Source: Thermoplasmata archaeon
GTDB lineage: Archaea; Thermoplasmatota; Thermoplasmata; Lutacidiplasmatales; UBA184
DNA length: 10,518 bases
Direction of reading: 5' to 3'
Assembly: GCA_030039715.1 (NCBI GenBank)
Contig: JASHVA010000007.1
Coordinates: 1-10,518 of the forward strand
Below the pieces are notes generated by a model. The model made no database searches, was not told where the DNA came from, and saw only the letters and a program-made list of their open reading frames with translations. Positions 5,118 to 10,518 of the stretch are shown in pieces (position 1 is the stretch's first letter; every line of letters starts with the position of its first letter). The translations under genes and the position numbers were made by a program.

Positions 5118-5887
5118 GACTGCCGCCGGTCCTCCGCCTCGTCGTGCGGAACTTCGCGTCGAACCTCGACCCGCTCACGGTGATCATCCGGTTCGGCCAG
5201 CCCGCCGTCACGATCATCGTCCTCGGCACGATGTTCAGCACGATCGTCTCGAGCGACCTCACCGGCGGGACCTCGTACACCGCGTTCCTCGTCCCCGGGA
5301 TGGTCGCGTTCCAGATGATCACGGGCGGTGTCGTCTCGGGGAACCTCTTCTGGCTCGACCGCCGCTGGTCGATGGTGGAACAGGTCTTCTCGGGACCGTT
5401 CCTCCGGTCCGAGTACCTCGGCGGGCTCGTGCTGACCTCGCTGCTGTTCTCGCTGGTCGGCGTCGGCATCATGATGCTCGTCGGCCTCCCGTTCATCGGC
5501 CTCCCGCCGCTCTCTCCGCTCGGCGTCGCCGCGGTCCTCCTCACGGTCGCGCTCGGGAGCGTCTTCTTCGCCGGCCTGCTGATCACGCTCGGGACCCGAC
5601 TCCGCTCGGCGAACGCCTACTTCTCCATCCAGTCGTTCCTGCAGCTCTTCGTCATCTTCCTCTCGACGGTCTACTACCCGGTGACGGCGAAGACCCCGCG
5701 CGTCCTCGCCGTGATCTTCTACGCGAACCCGCTCACCTACGCCGCGAACACGATCCGCGACGCCTTCGCCGGCTCCCTCGGAGCCGGCGACCTGGAGGGG
5801 CTCGGAGTCCTCGCGGTGCTCGCGGCGGTCGCGTTCGCCGCGGCCGCGGCGGCGTTCCGGACGATGGACCTCGGACCGATCCAGTAG
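5114..5887 (+). CDS. ABC-2 type exporter permease subunit
   Basis: This is a 257-residue membrane protein starting at a GTG that overlaps the ATPase stop codon (GTGA), the typical sign of translational coupling. Although the frame is open further upstream, that part only shadows the ATPase gene. About six membrane helices are visible, near residues 22-42, 56-78, 103-128, 134-160, 172-190 and 230-248. The segment YANPLTYAANTIRDAF (203-218) is the family signature before the last helix. A Trp-containing cytosolic loop, DRRWSMVEQVFSGP (82-95), is the likely coupling region. With the ATPase it would form a dimeric exporter for a drug, lipid or polysaccharide-like compound. Its stop codon lies 13 bases from the end of the convergent MFS gene. 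Confidence 0.92.
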   Translation: MRLPPVLRLVVRNFASNLDPLTVIIRFGQPAVTIIVLGTMFSTIVSSDLTGGTSYTAFLVPGMVAFQMITGGVVSGNLFWLDRRWSMVEQVFSGPFLRSEYLGGLVLTSLLFSLVGVGIMMLVGLPFIGLPPLSPLGVAAVLLTVALGSVFFAGLLITLGTRLRSANAYFSIQSFLQLFVIFLSTVYYPVTAKTPRVLAVIFYANPLTYAANTIRDAFAGSLGAGDLEGLGVLAVLAAVAFAAAAAAFRTMDLGPIQ

Positions 5888-5900
5888 CGGCGACCCTCGC

Positions 5901-7718
5901 TCAAAGGCTCTTCGGCGACGGAGCGACCGGCGTCGCCTGGGTCGTCGGAGCCGCGCTCCCCGGTTCGGACGGGGCGCTCGACGGGGAGGCCGGGTTCGGG
6001 GCCTTCGCCGGCTGGTCCGTGTGGAAGTACTGTCCCCCGCGCAGGGCCGAGATCGTGGCGGCGACGAGCGTGAGCCCGCCCGCGAACAGGAACGCCTCGC
6101 TGATCGCCGTCCCGAACCCGGGGGCGACCGTCGCGGCGAAGAAGTGAGGCTCGAGGAGCGCGTTCTGCGTGTTCGTCGTGAGCGGGACCCAGCCGGGGAT
6201 CGACGGCGCCACGGCGAGCAACTGCTTCATCGGGTTCTCGCCGAGGAACGCGCCGAAGAGGGCGCCCGTCGGGTTCGCCGAGATCAGGTGGCCCAGGATC
6301 GTCTGGTCGGCCGCGGGGACTCCGGCTCCCGCGAGCACCCCCGTGGCGCCGCTCCCGAGGCCGGAGGTCAGGCCGAAGATCACGATCGTGAAGAAGATCG
6401 CGAGCGACATCTGCTGGCCGGCGTTCTGGAGCGTGGTGAGCATCCCCGACGCGGCGCCCCGGTTCTGCGCCGGGACGGCGCTCATGACGCTGGAGGCGTT
6501 CGGCGCCGCGAACATGCCCATCCCGCAGCCGTTGGCAAAGAGCAGCACTCCCACCTGCCAGTACTGGAAATCCACGGGGAGCAGCGCGAGCGAGAAGAAC
6601 GCGCCGGCGCCGATCAGCATCCCGGTCGTCGCGAGCGTGCGGGCGCCCTGTTTGTCCGAGAGGTAGCCGCTCAGCGGCCCGGCGAGGAGGAAGCCGGCGA
6701 TGAGCGGGGTCATCATGATCCCCGCCCAGAACGGGGTCGACGCGAAGCTGTAGCCGTGGAGCGGGAGCCAGATGCCCTGGAACCAGATCACGAGCATCAG
6801 CATCATGCCGCCGCGCGCGAGCGAGCCAAGGAGCGTCGCGGACGCCCCCGCGGCGAACGCTCGGATCTTGAAGAACTGCAGCCGGAACATCGGGTCCGGT
6901 ACCCGGGCCTCGATGAACACGAAGCCGACGAGCAGCGCGGCGCCGGCCGCGATCGCTCCGAGGACCCACGGGGAACCCCAGCCGGTGCTCGCTCCGCCGT
7001 ACGGCAGGAGGCCGTAGGTGACGCCGACGAGGAGGAGCGTGAGCCCGCCCGCGAACGCGAGGTTCCCGTAGTAGTCGATCTTCTGGCCGGTCGCGCGCGT
7101 AGAGGTCTCCCGCAGGCTGCGGTAGGCCCAGATCGTTCCGGCGACGCCCACCGGCACGCTCACGAGGAAGATGAGGCGCCAGGTCGGCAGCACGAACGGA
7201 CCGATCGCGATGTTCGGGACTCCGGCGAGGATCCCGCCGATGACGAGACCGACCAGCGAACCGCCGATGAAGGCGATCTGGTTGACGCCCACGGCCTTGC
7301 CTCGCTCCCCCGCCGGGAAGGCGTCGGTGAGGAGCGCGAGGGAGTTCGCGAAGAGGAACGAGGCGCCGACCGCCTGGACGAGCCGGAAGATCACGAGGGC
7401 CCAGGCCCCGGTCGCCCCCGACCACGGCTCGACGAACAGGAGGATCGAACCGGTGGAGAAGATCGCGAATCCGAAGTTGTACATCCGGGCCCGTCCGAAC
7501 ATGTCGGAGAGCCGACCGACCGTGACGAGCAGCGTCGCGGTGACGACGCCGTAGCCGAGCAAGAGCCAGAGCAGGATCGGGAAGTTCGACTGGACGAACG
7601 GGTCGACGCCGAGTCCCTTGAAGACGACGGGCAGGGCGATCAGGAGGATCGAGCCGTCGATCGAGGCGAGCAGACCTCCGAGGGTCGTGTTCGATAGGAC
7701 CGTCCACTTGTATTCCAC
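5901..7718 (-). CDS. MFS multidrug exporter, DHA2 family (EmrB/QacA-like, 14 helices)
   Basis: This 605-residue membrane protein is an expected proton-coupled drug exporter. The first helix carries LASIDGSILLIALP (17-30), a variant of the DHA2 motif with Asp21. Motif A is GRLSDMFGRARM (68-79), the drug-antiporter motif C region is GGSLVGLVIGG (152-162), and PTWRLIFLVSVPVG (178-191) is another family hallmark. Two extra helices in the middle, and a long non-membrane loop at about 453-538 before the last helix, fit the 14-helix layout. The C-terminal 40 residues are rich in Pro, Ser and Ala. The start is GTG at 7718, chosen because GAGGGAGG lies a few bases upstream and because it begins 10 bases after the MarR gene stop, forming an operon. 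Control by that MarR protein is likely. The drug or metabolite exported is unknown. Confidence 0.93.
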   Translation of the reverse strand: MEYKWTVLSNTTLGGLLASIDGSILLIALPVVFKGLGVDPFVQSNFPILLWLLLGYGVVTATLLVTVGRLSDMFGRARMYNFGFAIFSTGSILLFVEPWSGATGAWALVIFRLVQAVGASFLFANSLALLTDAFPAGERGKAVGVNQIAFIGGSLVGLVIGGILAGVPNIAIGPFVLPTWRLIFLVSVPVGVAGTIWAYRSLRETSTRATGQKIDYYGNLAFAGGLTLLLVGVTYGLLPYGGASTGWGSPWVLGAIAAGAALLVGFVFIEARVPDPMFRLQFFKIRAFAAGASATLLGSLARGGMMLMLVIWFQGIWLPLHGYSFASTPFWAGIMMTPLIAGFLLAGPLSGYLSDKQGARTLATTGMLIGAGAFFSLALLPVDFQYWQVGVLLFANGCGMGMFAAPNASSVMSAVPAQNRGAASGMLTTLQNAGQQMSLAIFFTIVIFGLTSGLGSGATGVLAGAGVPAADQTILGHLISANPTGALFGAFLGENPMKQLLAVAPSIPGWVPLTTNTQNALLEPHFFAATVAPGFGTAISEAFLFAGGLTLVAATISALRGGQYFHTDQPAKAPNPASPSSAPSEPGSAAPTTQATPVAPSPKSL

Positions 7719-7728
7719 GGGGCCTCCC

Positions 7729-8208
7729 TCACGCCGCGGGCGGGGCGCGGGTCGCGGGCACGAGCCGATTCAGCGCGCGGAGTCCGATCGCCAGCGCGCG
7801 GTAGTCGGCGGGATCGAGTCGGCCCACCATCTCGGTCGCGCGGCGGATCACCCGCTGGCGGGTCTCGCCGAAGAGCCGGTGGCCGGCGGTCGTGAGCTCG
7901 ACCCGCACCGCCCGCCGGTCGCTCGGGTCGCGGGCCCTTCGCACGAGGCCCCGGTGCTCGAGGCGGTCGACGAGGTCGGTCACGCCGGCCGGTGTGATCT
8001 CGATCCCCTCCGCGAGCTCGCTGCCGCGCGCCCCACCCTGAGCGCAGAGGCGGAGGCAGCGCCACTCGGAGAAGGAGAGGTCGACCTGCGACGCCTCCGC
8101 CGCGACCTGGCGCTTGAACCCGACGAACGCATCCGCAAACATCTCCACGAGCTCCTCGGGAGAGGGCGACGGGCGGGGCGACCGGGACGCGAGCGACGCG
8201 GTGGACAT
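7729..8208 (-). CDS. MarR family transcriptional regulator of the MFS exporter
   Basis: This 159-residue protein is a winged-helix regulator of the MarR type. These act as dimers and usually repress their own operon until a small ligand binds. The winged helix covers about 43-112. Its recognition helix is ITPAGVTDLVDRLEHRGLV (71-89), and its wing carries the hallmark RDPSDRRAVRVELTTAG (93-109). Flanking helices (18-40 and 112-150) would form the dimer interface. The first 17 residues are Ser/Pro-rich and probably flexible. The ATG at 8208 is preceded by an A+T-rich promoter with inverted repeats, and the exporter gene begins 10 bases after the stop. The layout is the classic autoregulated marR-efflux pair. 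Confidence 0.93.
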   Translation of the reverse strand: MSTASLASRSPRPSPSPEELVEMFADAFVGFKRQVAAEASQVDLSFSEWRCLRLCAQGGARGSELAEGIEITPAGVTDLVDRLEHRGLVRRARDPSDRRAVRVELTTAGHRLFGETRQRVIRRATEMVGRLDPADYRALAIGLRALNRLVPATRAPPAA

Positions 8209-8221
8209 GGGTGGGCTCGCA

Positions 8222-8233
8222 GAGATTAATCTC
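8222..8233. repeat. 12-base perfect palindrome, possible operator half
   Basis: GAGATTAATCTC is a perfect palindrome lying 13 bases before the marR start codon, probably in or near the transcription start region. It is A+T-rich in GC-rich surroundings. It directly abuts the longer inverted repeat at 8234-8254. Confidence 0.55.
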
Positions 8234-8254
8234 GAAATCGTATATTACGGTTTC
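8234..8254. promoter_or_regulatory. 21-base imperfect inverted repeat, likely MarR operator
   Basis: The arms GAAATCGTA (8234-8242) and TACGGTTTC (8246-8254) are inverted copies with one mismatch in nine, separated by TAT. The size and symmetry suit a MarR dimer site. On the minus strand the centre reads GTAATATAC, which could itself serve as the TATA box, so a bound regulator would block the promoter directly. Confidence 0.6.
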
Positions 8255-8263
8255 TAACTAAAT
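8255..8263 (-). promoter_or_regulatory. Candidate TATA box of the marR-MFS operon
   Basis: The minus strand reads ATTTAGTTA, centred about 51 bases before the marR start codon. A start 25 bases further on would fall near 8234, next to both inverted repeats. The alternative box GTAATATAC (8240-8248) would place the start near 8218 with a leader of about 10 bases. I cannot decide between them. Confidence 0.45.
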
Positions 8264-8319
8264 CGGCCCCGCGGACCCCCCGCGGATCCAGACTCCCGCG
8301 GTCGAAGGCCGAGGCAGGT

Positions 8320-10500
8320 TCAGTCGTCGGAGTCCTTCGTCGGACGGCGAGCTCCCGCCTTGGCCCGTTGCACCGCGGGATCGTCGGGAGGGGACGGTGC
8401 GGGAGGCGACGCCGGGGCCGGCGCGGCTCCCGCCGGGGGCGGCATCCCCGAGGCGCCGGGCGCCGCCGATCCCGTGCCCGACGTGAGCGGGGAGACGTAG
8501 TCCGGTTCGCTGGACGGCACGTACGGCGCGAGCGCGGCCTGGGACTTGGCCTGGAGGAGCGTCGCGAGATACGTCGAGAACAGCGTGTTCGCGCCCTCGG
8601 CTCCGCCCGAGCCGAGCACGAGCGTGTCGGGCGTGATGCGGAGGTGGCCGGCCTGCAGGAGGTCGATCACCCGGATGAGGGCGACCCGGTCCGGACCGAT
8701 CACGTCGGCCTGCGCGTGGTAGGCGTCCGCCTGACCGATGCCGACGCGCCGGATCGCCGCCGCGTTCCCGTCGGCGACGATGCGGATCGAATCCCGCTCC
8801 CCTTCCGCCTTCTTGACCGCGGCCTTCGCGTTGTTCTCGTTGATGACGATCTGGAGGTCGGCGCGGACGACCTCGGGCTGCAGGTTCGCGCGTGCGGTCA
8901 TCTCCTGAACGGAGATCCGCTTCTGCTCGGCGGCCGCCTGCTCGACGTACTGGGCCTGCTGCTGGACGGCGATCTCCTTGTTCGTCTGGGTCGCGAGGAG
9001 GGTCTCGTCGACCTGGATGTAGGAGATCAGGAGGTTCTGCGCCTCCACGAGGTACTTCTGGAAGGCGAGCCGCGCCTTGTCGAGCGCCTCCTGCTGCAGG
9101 CTCGAGCGGCTGCGGACGAACTCGAGCGCCTGTTTCTCTCCCGCGTTGTTGCGGAACTCCGCGTCGATCAGCGGGTGGACGATCTGCTGGATGAGGTTGA
9201 ACACCGAACCGAACCGGGCGATCACGAAGGCGGCGTTCTCGGGAAGGATCCGGATGACGATCCGTACGTCGACCTCGAGCTGGAAGCCGTCCTTCGAGGT
9301 GACCTTGAGCTGGTTGAACTTGAAGAACTCCACCCCCTCGGTCGAGTTGTCGGTGAGGTACGGGTAGTCGGAGCGGTCCGCGGTCGGCGCCGCGCTCGGC
9401 CGGGACATCGACGGGGCGCTCGGCCGCTCCGAGCTCGCCCAGTCGACCATGATCGCGCTGGTCGGGACGAGGTAGGCGGTGAACGCCTTCGTGTTGAGGT
9501 TGTAGCGACCCGGGGCGAGCGGGTTACGCCAGATCCCCCGACGGTTGCGGTCGGACGTGAGGAGGCTCTCGACCTCCGCCGTGAGCGCCTGGTCGAAGTC
9601 CGGGGAGGTCGACACCGGCGTCGGATGGGACTCCGGACGGTCGAGCTCCTCGCCCAGGTTCGACCGGAGCACCGCCACGAACCCCGGCGGCACCTCGTAC
9701 GTGTCGACGATCTGGACCTCGAAGAGGAGCGGGTTGACGTAGTACGTGCCCGGCTGGATCGTGTCGATCTGCGGACCGCGGAACCCGCCGCTCGCGAGGA
9801 ACGCCGAACCGTCCTGGAAGAAGTTGTGGTCCCGGGCGTGGGGATGCTCCGGGCTCGGGGTTCCGGAGGGCGCCGGGGCGACCAGGAGACGGGAGGGGAG
9901 CGGGCGTCCGTCCTGGGCCGTGACGAGGCCGACCTTCCCGGTCGGGACCTGGATCGCGTTCACGATGTTGGCGGCGAAGAGCCGGGTGTTGACCCGGTAG
10001 CGCCCGGGACGCAGGAACGCGACCTGCGGGCCCTTGTAGCCGCCCGCGTCGAGGAACCGCTCGCCGTCCTGGAACTGGTTCGACTCGACCTCGTCGCCGA
10101 GACGACGACCCGCGGGCAGGGGGCGGCCGTCGATCGCCTCGATGATCGCGATGCTGTTCGGCCCGACCTCGATCACCGCGGCCTTGTCGACGCTCCAGAC
10201 GATCGGGGCCCGGTAGTACAGGCCCGGCACGAGCGTCGCCGCCTGGACCCCGACCTGGCCGTGGCGAGCGATCACCTGGCCGGGAGGCATCTTCTCGCCG
10301 CCCAGCTTTCGCGTGACGATGCCGACCTGGTTCTCGTGGATCAGGTAGAGGCCGGCGATGAGGAAGATCGCCAGCAACAGCCCGACCACGATGAGCGCGA
10401 CCGCGAGGAGGAGGAACGGTCCCGCGAGGAGGAAGATCCCGACGACCAGCGCCGCCGCGACGAGTACCGTGACAATGGCCCCGGTCGCATCCATCGCCAT
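8320..10500 (-). CDS. SPFH/flotillin-like membrane protein with N-terminal tandem repeats
   Basis: This 726-residue membrane-anchored protein is a likely scaffold of membrane microdomains or large ring assemblies, as for other SPFH (stomatin/prohibitin/flotillin/HflK) proteins. Residues 8-54 form one long or two short membrane helices. Residues 57-354 contain three to four related units, described in a separate entry. Residues 388-500 are the SPFH domain (FFKFNQLKVTSKDGFQLEVD ... VFNLIQQIVHPLIDAEFRN). Residues 505-600 are rich in Ala, Gln, Glu and Lys (EIAVQQQAQYVEQAAAEQK ... KKAEGERDSIRIVADGNA), a flotillin-like coiled coil. From about 665 on, the chain is Pro/Ala/Ser-rich and disordered. 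The ATG at 10500 is taken as start because the membrane helix follows directly; an ATG two codons later is equally possible. The frame stays open to the window edge, so a start beyond it cannot be excluded. No nfeD-type partner lies downstream. Confidence 0.88.
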   Translation of the reverse strand: MAMDATGAIVTVLVAAALVVGIFLLAGPFLLLAVALIVVGLLLAIFLIAGLYLIHENQVGIVTRKLGGEKMPPGQVIARHGQVGVQAATLVPGLYYRAPIVWSVDKAAVIEVGPNSIAIIEAIDGRPLPAGRRLGDEVESNQFQDGERFLDAGGYKGPQVAFLRPGRYRVNTRLFAANIVNAIQVPTGKVGLVTAQDGRPLPSRLLVAPAPSGTPSPEHPHARDHNFFQDGSAFLASGGFRGPQIDTIQPGTYYVNPLLFEVQIVDTYEVPPGFVAVLRSNLGEELDRPESHPTPVSTSPDFDQALTAEVESLLTSDRNRRGIWRNPLAPGRYNLNTKAFTAYLVPTSAIMVDWASSERPSAPSMSRPSAAPTADRSDYPYLTDNSTEGVEFFKFNQLKVTSKDGFQLEVDVRIVIRILPENAAFVIARFGSVFNLIQQIVHPLIDAEFRNNAGEKQALEFVRSRSSLQQEALDKARLAFQKYLVEAQNLLISYIQVDETLLATQTNKEIAVQQQAQYVEQAAAEQKRISVQEMTARANLQPEVVRADLQIVINENNAKAAVKKAEGERDSIRIVADGNAAAIRRVGIGQADAYHAQADVIGPDRVALIRVIDLLQAGHLRITPDTLVLGSGGAEGANTLFSTYLATLLQAKSQAALAPYVPSSEPDYVSPLTSGTGSAAPGASGMPPPAGAAPAPASPPAPSPPDDPAVQRAKAGARRPTKDSDD
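9439..10173 (-). repeat. Protein-level tandem repeats in the SPFH gene
   Basis: Within the SPFH protein three units of about 75-90 residues follow one another at 110-185, 183-270 and 268-354. A weaker unit at 57-110 ends in PGLYYRAP. Units begin with an EVGP, QVPTGKVG or EVPPGFVA turn, continue with (A/E)xDGRPLP in two of them, then FQDGxxFLxxGGxxGPQ, and close with a PGxYxxN...F strand (PGRYRVNTRLF, PGTYYVNPLLF, PGRYNLNTKAF). The last unit has lost the FQDG part. They are diverged at DNA level, so this is an old duplication. Confidence 0.75.
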
Positions 10501-10518
10501 GGTGGAGCGGTGCCCCCG

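Noticed and set aside
6021..7697. Open frame of 558 codons on the plus strand, antisense to the MFS gene
   Set aside because: The product is a highly charged Glu/Arg/Asp chain without a recognisable domain, the usual antisense image of a hydrophobic gene in GC-rich DNA.
5737..7707. Open frame of 656 codons on the minus strand, overlapping the MFS gene
   Set aside because: Its protein is Arg/Pro/Gly-rich with no membrane helices or motifs. The MFS frame in the same place has clear family motifs, so this is a high-GC shadow frame.
8269..8301. Three CCGCGG copies between marR and the SPFH gene
   Set aside because: Spacing is irregular, the hexamer is self-complementary and common in GC-rich DNA, and no T-run follows to suggest a terminator.

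Overview
The window is GC-rich and reads as archaeal. It opens with the 5' end of a 23S rRNA gene on the minus strand. Several start codons are preceded by A+T-rich TATA-like boxes at archaeal spacing, in one case about 26 bases before an ATG, as for a leaderless mRNA. No 16S rRNA or tRNA gene lies in front of the 23S; a protein gene ends about 200 bases upstream instead. Unlinked 16S and 23S genes are a known trait of Thermoplasma and relatives, so an uncultivated high-GC member of the Thermoplasmata is a reasonable guess, but it is inference from this window only.

Layout. At 1-108 (-) is the 23S 5' end, with an upstream leader/promoter region at 109-311. A minus-strand cluster transcribed toward the 23S follows: class II glutamine amidotransferase (2117-2983), a nucleotidyltransferase-fold protein with a Cys-rich N-terminal extension (1180-2079), and a Cas4/RecB-like Fe-S nuclease (312-1115). 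Across a 113-base divergent promoter region are two A-type Fe-S carrier paralogs on the plus strand. The first (3097-3426) is canonical. The second (3500-3940) has its cysteine positions replaced by duplicated CGCG motifs in poly-glycine. Next is a two-gene ABC-2 exporter, ATPase (4077-5117) and permease (5114-5887), joined by a GTGA overlap. Convergent with it is a MarR regulator (7729-8208) and a 14-helix MFS exporter (5901-7718), an operon whose promoter carries two adjacent inverted repeats that look like operators. The window ends with a large SPFH/flotillin-like membrane protein (8320-10500) carrying tandem extracytosolic-type repeats before its SPFH domain.

How the genes fit together. 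The two Fe-S carriers form one functional unit, and the ABC pair and the marR-MFS pair are two efflux modules of familiar type. The amidotransferase, nucleotidyltransferase and Cas4-like trio is the least explained part. There are no CRISPR repeats or cas1/cas2 genes here, so the nuclease is not shown to take part in adaptation. The most unusual single gene is the CGCG-duplicated A-type protein. I see no complete new defence or biosynthetic system in the window.
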